A stretch of 64,000 bases of DNA. It comes from an uncultured Clostridia bacterium. GTDB lineage: Bacteria; Bacillota; Clostridia; Christensenellales; UBA1242. The stretch is from assembly GCA_934778215.1 (NCBI GenBank), contig CAKVOE010000002.1, positions 1-64,000 on the forward strand, read 5' to 3'. A program made the translations under genes and the position numbers. This document shows positions 26,612 through 37,059 of the stretch, in pieces; position 1 is the stretch's first letter, and each line of letters begins with the position of its first letter. The notes under the pieces were generated by a model. It had not been told where the DNA came from. It saw only the letters and a program-made list of their open reading frames with translations, and did no database searches.

Positions 26612-28750
26612 CTATGCTATTACATTTATTACATGCACAATAACTTCTGTGGTATAGGTTTTTACGCCATCTGTAACAGATATAAATATTGCACCTTCGC
26701 CAGCAGTGTTATTAAGCGACTTTAATGTATACATATTTTTGTTTGTTTCATCTTGCACAACTTCAATTATTCCGTTTAAAGATGAAGCATCAATATTTAC
26801 CTTTGCAGGTTGTGGACTAGTTAGGTTAAACGAATAAGAGTAAATGTACAACTGTATCTCTTTGCCAAGCAAAATGGTAACTTCGGTGGTTCCAACGCTT
26901 GGTAGGGTTACCGTTGAGTCAACCACCGTTGCTGGATTAACCGAACAAATTACCCCGTCTAATTCAGAACGGATATAGAAAGTATACACACAGTAAACTC
27001 TATCTTCAAAGTTTTCTACTCCATCAACACCTTCTGCGGTATTGTTTTTAGCAACATAACCTAAAATATAAAATTCGGTATCCATATCTTTTGGAACATC
27101 TACAACTTTAAAACTATTGTTGCCATATTTTGAAACATATCGGTTGCAATCGGCAAAACTTCTACCCTCTCTAGGGATATTCATTTCATTTAGTGATCTT
27201 AAATAAATTGTCTTTGGCTCTATTGTTCCGTTATTGTTGTAATTTATAGTGGTATACGCACGACCTTCTTCGTCTTTGTATACTATCAAACTAGAAGACA
27301 ACTCTTCAAAATACAATTTTCTTTCAGCGCCTTCTATTACCTTATTTGTGGTAACTCCGTCTTTTGTAATCTCATCATAATAGGTCATATCTAACGAGAA
27401 TATTTCGCCATCTGTCACAATTTCGGTTTTGTAATTGTTTGTTTTTGAATATATTGGCACATAAACCTTTTTAACAATATCGGTCACATCGGCACTCGTT
27501 TCGGTATCTATATACTTAATTATAAATTCGCCAGTCGGTTGGTTTTCGCTATCCAAAATAGGAACTTCTACCTCTTCTACACCATGTTCGTACTCTACTG
27601 TTTCATCGGACAAAAGTACCCAAATGATATTGTACCCTGTTATAACAGCCTCGCTACGGTCTTCGTGTTTTTTGTTATCCTTTGCTCCCACCTCAACAAA
27701 ATGAACGGACGCTTGAACGGATACATTTATAACAACACTAATTTGTTTTCCGCTCTCATCATAGCAAGTTGTATCTATGCAAAGACGCTCCTCTCCCTCT
27801 TTTTTTGGAACAATGGTAAAATAATAAACTCCATTAACTTGTTCTACTCCAAGAATTTGGAAAACATCGGTATTAGAACTATAAATGTTTATAGAATAAT
27901 CGTCCTTTTTGTAGTCAGAAGCATTCATTAGCAAGGTATAGCACTCTACTCCGGTGTGGTTGTCGGCATCTAATATCAACTTGTCGCTACCATCACGATT
28001 ATTTAAAATTGGCTTATTGCCTTTTACTTTGTTTACAACCAATTTGCTCGTTGTAGAATATTCATTTACATAAACTCTACAAACCGTTTTAAGTTCGCCC
28101 TTTTCGGTGGTTATGCTTGCAGTAATATCCGAATAAGGCACGCCTTCTTCGCTTCTTAAATTGTTATCTATTGCTCTTAAAATTCCTTCCTTTTCGTTTA
28201 TAACTTCAATGTTGTCAGGATTTGAAGAGGTAAACTTTACATTTTTATTTGTAATTGCACTATTATTTTTAATGCCTGCAAGTGAGTAAATTACTTCTAG
28301 TTTTACATCTTGGTCTACCGCTACTGTTGCAACACCCGAATAAGGCAAACTTCTGTCATTAATTTCGGTAATTCTGCGGTCGGTAGTATCCCACGAAATT
28401 TCATCTGGATCAATTTTAGTAACTATTTTGCAAAAGTCCTCATATCCGCCATCTATGGTACGAACAACCACATAAGCCTCGCCCGAGTCTTTTATTGTTG
28501 CTACACCGTCTTTATCAACGGATACAATATTTTCATCGGTACTCCAATAAGACACTAAGTTGTTACTTGCGTTACTAGGATATACCTTGTGCTTTAAGTT
28601 TACCTTATCTCCTATAACGGCATATACTTCATCTTCATAAAAGTCTACCCCAGCAACAGGAATAAGTGTATTGCTTCCGCACCCCGAAAACAAAACACCT
28701 GCCACACACAAAAATATTAATGAAAATATTACCTTTAAAAATCTTTTCAT
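26612..28750 (-). CDS. Lipoprotein with Big2-type Ig domains
   Basis: The likely start is ATG 28750 (MKRFLKVIFS); the frame is open to 28765. The lipobox LFSGC places the lipidated Cys at residue 24. An Ig-like group 2 domain follows (VYPSNASNNLVSYWSTDENIVSVDKDGVATI), and a second beta-rich region with SSNPDNIEVINEKEG looks like a divergent copy. The remaining ~500 residues are beta-rich and unassigned. It is the third large exported protein in a row; each of the last two has its own terminator. An extracellular anchored role is likely; ligand unknown. Confidence 0.8.
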   Translation of the reverse strand: MKRFLKVIFSLIFLCVAGVLFSGCGSNTLIPVAGVDFYEDEVYAVIGDKVNLKHKVYPSNASNNLVSYWSTDENIVSVDKDGVATIKDSGEAYVVVRTIDGGYEDFCKIVTKIDPDEISWDTTDRRITEINDRSLPYSGVATVAVDQDVKLEVIYSLAGIKNNSAITNKNVKFTSSNPDNIEVINEKEGILRAIDNNLRSEEGVPYSDITASITTEKGELKTVCRVYVNEYSTTSKLVVNKVKGNKPILNNRDGSDKLILDADNHTGVECYTLLMNASDYKKDDYSINIYSSNTDVFQILGVEQVNGVYYFTIVPKKEGEERLCIDTTCYDESGKQISVVINVSVQASVHFVEVGAKDNKKHEDRSEAVITGYNIIWVLLSDETVEYEHGVEEVEVPILDSENQPTGEFIIKYIDTETSADVTDIVKKVYVPIYSKTNNYKTEIVTDGEIFSLDMTYYDEITKDGVTTNKVIEGAERKLYFEELSSSLIVYKDEEGRAYTTINYNNNGTIEPKTIYLRSLNEMNIPREGRSFADCNRYVSKYGNNSFKVVDVPKDMDTEFYILGYVAKNNTAEGVDGVENFEDRVYCVYTFYIRSELDGVICSVNPATVVDSTVTLPSVGTTEVTILLGKEIQLYIYSYSFNLTSPQPAKVNIDASSLNGIIEVVQDETNKNMYTLKSLNNTAGEGAIFISVTDGVKTYTTEVIVHVINVIA

Positions 28751-28772
28751 TTGACTCACTACCATTAAAAAT

Positions 28773-28982
28773 TTATTTATTCATTTCTTCATTTAGTTTA
28801 TCTAAAAGTACTTGCACATCAAACCCATGAACCATAGACGCTTCTTCTAGCGTTTCGGCTCTAGAGCAAGGACACCCTAAGCAATGCATACCAAAGCCCA
28901 TTAAAATTTCTGCAAAGTTAGGATTTATGGTCAAAACTTCATCTAGTGTCATTGTCTTTTTTATTTCTACTTTCTTTTTCAT
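28773..28982 (-). CDS. DUF1858 (redox disulfide-type) protein
   Basis: 69 residues. Motif GMHCLGCPCSRAETLEEA is the DUF1858 / hybrid-cluster-protein-associated redox domain, with the paired cysteines as a possible disulfide. It starts at ATG 28982 with a GGGG-type ribosome site. The gene is directly downstream of the larger membrane gene at 28994, with an 11-bp gap. Partner unknown; no hybrid cluster protein gene is nearby. Confidence 0.85.
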   Translation of the reverse strand: MKKKVEIKKTMTLDEVLTINPNFAEILMGFGMHCLGCPCSRAETLEEASMVHGFDVQVLLDKLNEEMNK

Positions 28983-28993
28983 TAATTTCTCCC

Positions 28994-30118
28994 CTATTTA
29001 TTATTTGTCTTTGTTGATTTTTTTATTGTAACTGCTTCTTTTTGAGATTTTGCTTTTTGCTTATAATCGGTTAATGCCTTTATTTTAGAATTTACCGACC
29101 TTTCAAGTTCGGTGCGTTTTTCTTTGTTTTTTTCTTTACCAATGGTATCTACAAGTTCTTCTACCTCGCCAATTACTTCGACAAATTCTGCTTCATTTTT
29201 TATCTTCTTTGATTCTTTTGAGGTTTGGCTTTTTGGCTCCAACTTAGTACTCATTTTTTCATAGCTTTTTACTACATTTTCGTTAGTTTTGTCTTCTATG
29301 TCGCTTTGTCCCAAAATGCCACTATTAAGATTGTTTAGCCCCGCTTGACTACCAACCCTAACTTCTTTTGCTACAACCTCCCTTTTTCTTGCACGCTTCT
29401 TTTTGTCTAAAATAGTTTGAACGGTTTCGTTGGTGTAAACATTACTAACCAAACTAACAGCATTGCTATCTAACCCAAAAAGGTCTTCCATATCAACTTT
29501 TTCGTCCAAAACATCTAAAAAGTCATAAAAGGTGTCAACCAAAATGCGGTGTTGTAAATGTCTTAACGAAGTATACACATAGTATACCACCATACACAAA
29601 ATATAAAACAAAAGTGGCAAAATTAAGGCATCAGCAACTAAGGTATTGGTTAGTTCTACCGAACTTGCCCCATCTAGGACGGTTGCACCAATTAGCGTAA
29701 ATGAAAACAATGCTACCATACATGTGCAAACCAATATTGCACTACGCATAAGCGAACGACATTGCCTACCAATTCCGCCATTTACTTGCAAATCTATACA
29801 CTCATTTTGTCCCAAATAATCGCTGGCTCTACCACGCTTTTCGTTTTCAAACTTTTTCCATTTAAAACGAATTGCAGTAGGAAAAGACGAAAGCAAGGTT
29901 GTTAACTTAGAATAATTTTCTCGGTTTACACCATTGTTTTGAACAAAATTAATAACCGAAATACACCTTTTTTTTAAAGAAATATGGTTATTAATTAATA
30001 ACGAAATTGTACACCAAACTACTAGCAATGCTAGTAAAACAATACATACTATACAAGTAGAATTAATGGTTAACCCTGCACTTAAAACTTTAAATGCCGT
30101 TCGTATGCCTTCAAACAT
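28994..30118 (-). CDS. Membrane protein with charged C-terminal tail, unknown
   Basis: 374 residues. Hydrophobic helices at about 20-42, 124-146 and 160-185 suggest three or four membrane spans, followed by a long Lys/Glu-rich cytoplasmic tail (from ~225) predicted to be coiled. AGGAG-like GGAGAAG precedes ATG 30118. Co-directional with the DUF1858 gene. I do not recognise a family. Confidence 0.6.
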   Translation of the reverse strand: MFEGIRTAFKVLSAGLTINSTCIVCIVLLALLVVWCTISLLINNHISLKKRCISVINFVQNNGVNRENYSKLTTLLSSFPTAIRFKWKKFENEKRGRASDYLGQNECIDLQVNGGIGRQCRSLMRSAILVCTCMVALFSFTLIGATVLDGASSVELTNTLVADALILPLLFYILCMVVYYVYTSLRHLQHRILVDTFYDFLDVLDEKVDMEDLFGLDSNAVSLVSNVYTNETVQTILDKKKRARKREVVAKEVRVGSQAGLNNLNSGILGQSDIEDKTNENVVKSYEKMSTKLEPKSQTSKESKKIKNEAEFVEVIGEVEELVDTIGKEKNKEKRTELERSVNSKIKALTDYKQKAKSQKEAVTIKKSTKTNNK

Positions 30119-30225
30119 TTAACTTCTCCATAATAAAAAATATAATAATTCAGCATAAAAATTATATCATGTCAAAAATATTTTGTCGAATAAAATTTGA
30201 CTATTTTATTAATTTGCAAAAATTT

Positions 30226-33200
30226 TTAGTTTACCTCTATAAACTTACCAAGAGTAAAGGAATAAATGTACCTTCCCCTAACTTTAACGCCAAAACTTTC
30301 GGCAACCACATCTGCATATAGTTTTAATTGCAAAGCATATTTATCGGTATAATCTTTTATTCTTTTAAAATTGTTTGTTTTGTAGTCTACCACATAGGCC
30401 TCGCCATTTATTATAGATATAAAGTCTATAACTCCTTGCATAATTGCATCTTTTCCTACACGCTTTTGCATATCCTTATTGTAGTCGGTTTTTGAGATAA
30501 ACTCTTGCTCTTTGTATACTTTACCCTTGCTAAGCATTTTAAACAACGGGTTGGTAAGAAGTGTCTTTATTTCAAAAACATCAATCAATTTGGCATCTGC
30601 TTGCGAAATCTCTCCACTTTTTACCAAACTAATTATATGCTTTTTTATCTCCTCTTCGGTAGAAATTGCCAAATTTACCGTTTGCATAAATTTGTGGTAG
30701 CAATTACCTTTTGCTATCGCCTCACTATTATCTATGCCGGCAAAGGCTCGACAAACAACCTCATTATCAGACAACGCCAAAAGTTCCGAAACGCTAGTTT
30801 TTACCGACCTTTTTGTGGCTTCTGCATAAGGATAAACAAAAGAAAGTACATTTTGTATAGTACCGATAAATTTTTCGTTAGGCTCTGAAAAGTTTAGTTC
30901 TCGCACATTGGTGCCTTGCTCTTCGCATAAATTTAATTTTGACATAGTATAATTTTCCACATCAAAATCCACAAATGAGTTTAACCCGCCAACACTTTTT
31001 GCAAAAACTACGGGCATAATCCAGTCCATAAAAGTTTTTGCCTCAAAAGGTTCTACCCTGCGTTCGGCTTTTTTTGCAAAGCCAATAATGTACAAATTTT
31101 GCACCGCTCTTGTAAGTGCAACATATAATAGCCTTAGTTTTTCTTCCAAATTTTGAAAATTGGTTTGTAGTTTTATGGCATTTAGTGGCAACAGCGAACA
31201 CTTTGTTCTAACCACTATGTCTTGGTACGGAATACCTACGCCCAATTCTTTTGACGGAATAAAATCTCTTATGGCTTGTTTGTTTAAAAGTTGAGTGCCT
31301 GCACCTATTAAAAATACCGCTGGATATTCTAGCCCCTTGCTTTGATGAATGGTTGTAACTAAGCACGCATTTTCGTTAGGCTCGCTTGCAAAGGTTATTT
31401 CGTTTTCTTGCACGCTTTCTAGGTAATCGGATAACTTGCTATTATAACTTTTGGCTCCAATATATGTTAAAAATTTGTTTAACAAATTTAGTGTTAGTTT
31501 GCCATCTTCGGTTTTTAACACCCTTGTTTCAAAATCTAACACATTTATAAGTTTTTTTAGCATTTCATCTACTTTTAAAAATTTGCTATAAAAAGTCAAA
31601 TTGTCTAAAAGTGCAATAAAGTTATCTACTTTTTCTCTTGTTCTCTTGGCAAGTTGAGTTCTATCCCCCTCAAAAAAGGCTTGATAAAAGAACTTTTTTT
31701 CTCTGTTGTTTCTTCTTATTTCACTAATTTCATTAATTGTAAAATCTGAAAAAACCGATTGCAATACAGTAAATAACGGAATATCGTTATTTCTGTTGTC
31801 TGCAAGCATCAAAAAGGCATGCAAGGCATTTATATGTACATTTTCAAAAATGTCTTGCTTTATATCTGAGGTATAAGGAATTCCGTTTTTATCTAGAACC
31901 TTTAAAACATTTTCGAGATATTCTCCCCTGTTTTGTGACAAAATGGCAATATCTCTATAAGTTAGTGGCTGATTTTCTCTCTTTTTTACACGGGCTCCAC
32001 TATTTAGTAATTGCTTAATATTCTGTGCTAAAACCTCACCTTCTGCTTCTGCCTTTTTTATGTTTTCACTCTCTTCTTCGGTGTGATTTTTTACGCTATA
32101 CACACAAAGGCTTTGTTCTTCTGCATCAGTCCTTTCTTTTTCGGGTTCAGATAAAACACATACTTTTACTGGCTTTGCCCCATTTATAACGCTTTTAGAA
32201 CTATCTCCCGAAACCACCACAAACATAGCGTCTTTGTAATAATTCACGCCCCCAAAGTCGGGTGTCATTGCACGCAAAAACACCTCGTTAGAAAAGTCTA
32301 GTATATCTTTATGGCTTCTAAAATTGGCATTTAATTTAATTGCCTTTGAGTTTTTTGTGCTTGGCTTTCCGTATAAATTGTATTTGTTTACAAAAATTTC
32401 GGGTTCACTTGCTCTAAACCTATATATGCTTTGTTTTACATCGCCTACCATAAACAAGTTGTTTTCGCCCGCAACACCTTTAATTATTGCTTCTTGTATG
32501 GCATTTGTGTCTTGATATTCATCTACAAAAACATATTTGTATTTTGTTCTGATGCTTTCTCTAATTTCGGGAATCGCTAATAGTTTTATCATATTTTGTT
32601 CTAGGTCAGAAAAATCTAGCGACACCTTTTCCTTTTTTAAATCGCTATATATTGCTTCATATTGTCGTACAATTTTGTACAAATTTTGCAAGTGACTTTT
32701 TGTTATACTTAACTTTTTGCTAAGAGTTGCTCCGCTATCTTTTAGGTATAACTCTTGAGCCTTTTCAAACAAATCTTTTGTGTATTCTTTAAACTCGTTA
32801 ACCATAGGCTTTAAGCAAACAAACTCGTCCTTTAAAACGGGCATTGTTGGTATTTTTTCTAGCGTTTTTAATACCTTTTGGTTTTCGGTAAAGGTGTTTT
32901 TTGATTTAACTTTTAGTAGGTTTAAGCAAAAACTATTAATGTAGGCAACTAGTTTGTCATTTTTTAAAAGCAAATCATCTTTTAAAAGATTGTTTGCAAT
33001 GTATAGTTGTCTTTCAAAATTTTTAGAAATATACTCATTAATATACTTTGCACACACATTTTGGTCAAGGTTATCGGTATAGGCTTTTTCAATAGTTTTG
33101 TTAAACCAGTCGTCAGAGTCTACAATGGTTAGCAAAAATTCATAAAACTTGTTTATATTTTCTTTAAAATTATCTTCCTTTCTATTTACCGAAAAGCAAT

Positions 33201-33684
33201 CTAGCAATTCAAAAAAATCTTTGTCGTCATCTACAAAGGCGTTATCTATAAGTTTTGCAAACGCCTTTGCCCGCAAACTATTACTCTCTTCTTCGTCTAT
33301 TAGCGTAAAAGCAGGGTCTAAGCCAATTGCATAAAAGTAGGTTTTTAACATTTTAGAACAAAAACTGTGCAATGTGCAAATAGATGCCGAATTTACCTCT
33401 AAAAGTTGTTCTTTTATGTAGTCATCTTTATTTTCTATCTCTTCTAAGCCCTTTACTAGCCTTGCTTTCATTTCTCCCGCTGCCGACTTTGTAAATGTAA
33501 CGACCAAAATATTAGAAACCGAAACCTCTTTTCTTTTTATCATCTCTTTAATTCTTTCTATCATTACAAAGGTTTTACCTGAGCCTGCGGACGCCGAAAC
33601 TAATAGATTGTTTCCTCTATTTTCAATACACTCCAACTGTTCGGCTGTTAGTTTTCGTTCTTCACTTTTTTGCTTTTGTGCCAT
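30226..33684 (-). CDS. addA: ATP-dependent helicase/nuclease subunit AddA
   Basis: AddA is the UvrD-like helicase and nuclease subunit of the AddAB enzyme, which resects double-strand breaks for RecA-dependent repair. Start at ATG 33684 (MAQKQKSEE) has AGGAG upstream; 1,152 residues. Visible motifs: Walker A ASAGSGKTF, VTFTKSAAGEM, motif II VFVDEYQDTN, GDVKQSIYRFRASEP, TIHQSKGLEYP and VALTRA. The C-terminal nuclease has GVIDF and VDYKTN, with the catalytic Asp/Lys. It overlaps the end of addB by 23 bp, so both subunits are one operon. Confidence 0.97.
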   Translation of the reverse strand: MAQKQKSEERKLTAEQLECIENRGNNLLVSASAGSGKTFVMIERIKEMIKRKEVSVSNILVVTFTKSAAGEMKARLVKGLEEIENKDDYIKEQLLEVNSASICTLHSFCSKMLKTYFYAIGLDPAFTLIDEEESNSLRAKAFAKLIDNAFVDDDKDFFELLDCFSVNRKEDNFKENINKFYEFLLTIVDSDDWFNKTIEKAYTDNLDQNVCAKYINEYISKNFERQLYIANNLLKDDLLLKNDKLVAYINSFCLNLLKVKSKNTFTENQKVLKTLEKIPTMPVLKDEFVCLKPMVNEFKEYTKDLFEKAQELYLKDSGATLSKKLSITKSHLQNLYKIVRQYEAIYSDLKKEKVSLDFSDLEQNMIKLLAIPEIRESIRTKYKYVFVDEYQDTNAIQEAIIKGVAGENNLFMVGDVKQSIYRFRASEPEIFVNKYNLYGKPSTKNSKAIKLNANFRSHKDILDFSNEVFLRAMTPDFGGVNYYKDAMFVVVSGDSSKSVINGAKPVKVCVLSEPEKERTDAEEQSLCVYSVKNHTEEESENIKKAEAEGEVLAQNIKQLLNSGARVKKRENQPLTYRDIAILSQNRGEYLENVLKVLDKNGIPYTSDIKQDIFENVHINALHAFLMLADNRNNDIPLFTVLQSVFSDFTINEISEIRRNNREKKFFYQAFFEGDRTQLAKRTREKVDNFIALLDNLTFYSKFLKVDEMLKKLINVLDFETRVLKTEDGKLTLNLLNKFLTYIGAKSYNSKLSDYLESVQENEITFASEPNENACLVTTIHQSKGLEYPAVFLIGAGTQLLNKQAIRDFIPSKELGVGIPYQDIVVRTKCSLLPLNAIKLQTNFQNLEEKLRLLYVALTRAVQNLYIIGFAKKAERRVEPFEAKTFMDWIMPVVFAKSVGGLNSFVDFDVENYTMSKLNLCEEQGTNVRELNFSEPNEKFIGTIQNVLSFVYPYAEATKRSVKTSVSELLALSDNEVVCRAFAGIDNSEAIAKGNCYHKFMQTVNLAISTEEEIKKHIISLVKSGEISQADAKLIDVFEIKTLLTNPLFKMLSKGKVYKEQEFISKTDYNKDMQKRVGKDAIMQGVIDFISIINGEAYVVDYKTNNFKRIKDYTDKYALQLKLYADVVAESFGVKVRGRYIYSFTLGKFIEVN

Positions 33685-36600
33685 TGTTCCTCTCCTTAAA
33701 AAATGCAAATTCTGAGAATGTAACCGACTCGGTGGATCTAGGTTTTACCTGCAATTTAGAATTTCCACAACAATTTTTGTACTCACAATGAATACACGCT
33801 GGCTTTTCGGCAGTTTTTATTGGCGATTTTTCTATATACCCCGACATTATCTCCTTTACCGCACCCTTGCTTAATTGCATACAATAATCTAGCACACCAT
33901 CAAACTCTTGCTCGCTCAAAATATGGTTTTGCTTTTTTAATATCAAATTGTCCGTTTCTTTGTTTGTTCTATCAGGTTTTAGCGTTGCCACCAAGCAATT
34001 GCTAGACAGATTGTTGGCGTTTAATTGAATGTCCATATTTTTTGCCATTGCACAATCATCTACAAAATAGCCCTGCAATTTATAGGTAGACAAAAAGGTA
34101 CCTAACTCTTCTTCGACAAACACATTTTTGATAGGCAAATAAAAGGCTCCAACTGGTTTGATTTTTTTAGATTTTAAGGCGTTTAAGTACATAAATAACT
34201 GAATTTTGTTGCCATAATAAACATTTTTTGCTTGCAAATCAATCTTTCCTGTTTTGTAGTCTATAACTCTAAAATTGTCCTTAAATAGGTCAATACGGTC
34301 AACCTTACCTTCTAGTTTTATGCCATTTCCTAAATCTAGCCCCTTAACTTTACCCTTTTCGCCAAACACAAACTCTTCGTATTTTGGCTTAAAATTAGAT
34401 ACCGAATATTGGTATGTAAGTGCATCTATTAGCCTTTTTGCTTCATTTTTTAGCGATGCAACAATATGCTTATTTTTTGCTACCGCCAACTTTTCTGCAT
34501 CAAAAACCCTATTGATAAGGTTTTCAATTTTTCTTTTTCGAATAACCAAATTCTGTTCTTTTAAAAACATTTCTATATTTTTAACATATAACTCGGCTAT
34601 TTTGTGCAAAATGTTACCAAAATCAATACTTTTTAATAAACTTTCTTCCCTTTCTCTAATTTTTAGTCCGTAATTTGCAAAAAACTTAAACGGACAGGTA
34701 AAATAGGCTTCTAATTGAGATATACTCGTGGTTTTATTTGGAAAGAAAAATTCTTGCGGTGCGGTAATTCTATTTAGTTTTGGCAGAATAGGTTTTATTG
34801 ATGCCTCATCACACACTTTTAGCCCTTTTAACGCATAAAAAAGGTTGCTAACAACCGGTACTGTGTCTAACATAGTACTGGTATTTTCGTCATTTAAATA
34901 GTTTAATAGTTTTTTGTATGCTACCCTTGGGGTAGAAAACTCATAAGCAAAACTGGTTTCTTTGTCGTCCTCTCTAAAAAGACTTCTACGCCTTCTGTAA
35001 CTAGATAGCGACATAATTTCCATACATTCTTTAGGGTCATCAGATTTATAGAAAATCTTTTTTAGGTCTAGCACCGCAAGGCTAGGATTTTGCTCGGTTA
35101 GTCCTGCGTCCATTTTTGGATATGTAACATACATTTTTTCGCCAAATGATGCTAGTAGCGACAAAAATTTGTATCTTTCTCGCTTATTTATAGTTTTTAT
35201 GGTTGGTTCTATTTTTTTGCCTATTCCAGAAGACAACTCCCCTATTTCGCTATCTACAATAATCCCGCAATCTTCTACTAATTTTGGCATTGCACCATCT
35301 GTTGCACCAATTACAAAAAGGTTTTTTGGAGCGACAAACTTACTAGTGCTAGCATCACCAACAAAAACACTATCTACAAACACCGGAATTAATGAAATGG
35401 TTTGACTATCTACCCCGCTAGATAGAATACCATAAAACTCATCTAGCGATAGTTTTATATCTCCCATTATTCTATCAATTTCAGATAACACACCCATATA
35501 TTTTTCAAGCACCTGTTTAGACAGTTCGGCTTCTAAATTGTTTTCTGAGTTTTCGAGTTCGGTAATAAATTCATTTAACTTTTCCTTTAAATTAAAGCAC
35601 TCAAAAATATAATTTATTGCCAAAACATAGTCATGCACCGTTTTGCACTCTGCTAATTTATCTGCCACTTTTATAAGCTTTTGAATTAAACTAACACGAA
35701 TTTTTTCGGCTATTACCTTGTCTGTTATTGGATTTTCGGGTGTTTTATCTTCACCATACTCAAACGGCTTTTTAAACTTGTCATAATTTATACCATACTT
35801 GATGCAATAATTTTCAAATATATTTAACTCGTTTAAATTTTCGCCCGCAAAATAGTTTTTGGATAGTGCTAAGCAGTCACTTATCAAAAAATGTCTTCTT
35901 ACGCAATGAAAAATTTGACTAATAAACTGAACCAGTGCATGTGACGACAATTTTTCGGGTTTTTCTATGTATACTGGAATATTATACTCATCAAAAACCG
36001 TTTTAATAACCTTTGCATAAGAGTCTATATCTGAACACGCCACAAAATAATCTCGGTATCTTTGCTTTTTTTTGATAACATTTTTTCGTATAACTTCGGC
36101 AACAAAACTCACTTCTTCGGTTATATTTTTGCATTCTATTATATTTATCTCGTTTTCAATCTTCATTTTGCTATAAGGATAGGCAAAAAGATTGCGTCTT
36201 ATATGACTGTTTATACTTGTGCTGTTGTCTTTAATTTCTACTTCGGTAACAGGAATTTTTAATTCGGCACAAAAAGCCCTAACGCTATTTAGCATTTCGG
36301 GTTCTATAATATAACTATTGTTTAATCCTACATTGGTTATTGCCCCAAAAGTACATGTTTTTGCACACTTAGAAAGTGCCTTTAATACCTCTAACCCCGA
36401 ACGAGTAATGTTGTCAAAGCCAAAAATATAGCAATCGCTAGACTTAATTAATTCACTATTTTTTACAAGGTTTGCCAACAGCAAAAACCTATCTGATGCA
36501 TCAATTAACCCGTTTGTTTCAATATAATTTTGATATTCGGAATATAGCAATAAAATATCTTGCATTTTAACTTTTAATGATTGACAAACCTTGTTGTTTG

Positions 36601-37006
36601 CTCTTTTTAAAAAGTCATCGGGTGTAACACCGCTGTTTTTTAAATTAGAAATTGTATCAAATATTTTTTCGGCAAAGCCTATTGTTTTTGCCGTTTTGTT
36701 AAAGCATACCAATTTAGACTGGTTTTCTATGATAATCTTTTTTATAATCATAACGCCCGATTCTTTTGGTAAATAATTATCATTAGATTTTACAAACCTT
36801 TTTAACAGTCTAGAAAGTGTAAGCACTTGCACATTAGTAACCGCCTTTTTTGTAGAGCCGTTTAAAAGGGCTTGCTCTACCGTAAGCGACAATTTTTCTG
36901 GCACAACCAAAATAAAGTTTCTATCATTATCCATAGATTTTTTAGAAACTTCATTAATTATATTGTTTAAAATTATTTCGTGTGTTTCAGCAGTGATTAT
37001 TTTCAT
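33662..37006 (-). CDS. addB: AddB (RexB-type) exonuclease subunit
   Basis: 1,114 residues, the family length. The N-terminus (LVVPEKLSLTVEQALL) is the helicase-like inactive half. The C-terminal nuclease domain has YKTGKIDLQ with the catalytic DYK of the RecB-type nuclease. Cysteines for the 4Fe-4S cluster are visible: FTCPFKFF and, near the end, CIHCEYKNCC. It is the second partner of AddAB with the downstream addA. AddB recognises Chi-like sites; the site cannot be read from the protein. Confidence 0.96.
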   Translation of the reverse strand: MKIITAETHEIILNNIINEVSKKSMDNDRNFILVVPEKLSLTVEQALLNGSTKKAVTNVQVLTLSRLLKRFVKSNDNYLPKESGVMIIKKIIIENQSKLVCFNKTAKTIGFAEKIFDTISNLKNSGVTPDDFLKRANNKVCQSLKVKMQDILLLYSEYQNYIETNGLIDASDRFLLLANLVKNSELIKSSDCYIFGFDNITRSGLEVLKALSKCAKTCTFGAITNVGLNNSYIIEPEMLNSVRAFCAELKIPVTEVEIKDNSTSINSHIRRNLFAYPYSKMKIENEINIIECKNITEEVSFVAEVIRKNVIKKKQRYRDYFVACSDIDSYAKVIKTVFDEYNIPVYIEKPEKLSSHALVQFISQIFHCVRRHFLISDCLALSKNYFAGENLNELNIFENYCIKYGINYDKFKKPFEYGEDKTPENPITDKVIAEKIRVSLIQKLIKVADKLAECKTVHDYVLAINYIFECFNLKEKLNEFITELENSENNLEAELSKQVLEKYMGVLSEIDRIMGDIKLSLDEFYGILSSGVDSQTISLIPVFVDSVFVGDASTSKFVAPKNLFVIGATDGAMPKLVEDCGIIVDSEIGELSSGIGKKIEPTIKTINKRERYKFLSLLASFGEKMYVTYPKMDAGLTEQNPSLAVLDLKKIFYKSDDPKECMEIMSLSSYRRRRSLFREDDKETSFAYEFSTPRVAYKKLLNYLNDENTSTMLDTVPVVSNLFYALKGLKVCDEASIKPILPKLNRITAPQEFFFPNKTTSISQLEAYFTCPFKFFANYGLKIREREESLLKSIDFGNILHKIAELYVKNIEMFLKEQNLVIRKRKIENLINRVFDAEKLAVAKNKHIVASLKNEAKRLIDALTYQYSVSNFKPKYEEFVFGEKGKVKGLDLGNGIKLEGKVDRIDLFKDNFRVIDYKTGKIDLQAKNVYYGNKIQLFMYLNALKSKKIKPVGAFYLPIKNVFVEEELGTFLSTYKLQGYFVDDCAMAKNMDIQLNANNLSSNCLVATLKPDRTNKETDNLILKKQNHILSEQEFDGVLDYCMQLSKGAVKEIMSGYIEKSPIKTAEKPACIHCEYKNCCGNSKLQVKPRSTESVTFSEFAFFKERNNGTKAKK

Positions 37007-37059
37007 ATTTTTTGTCCTACAATTATTTTAGCATAAAGCGTGCTTTTATACAAGAGAAT

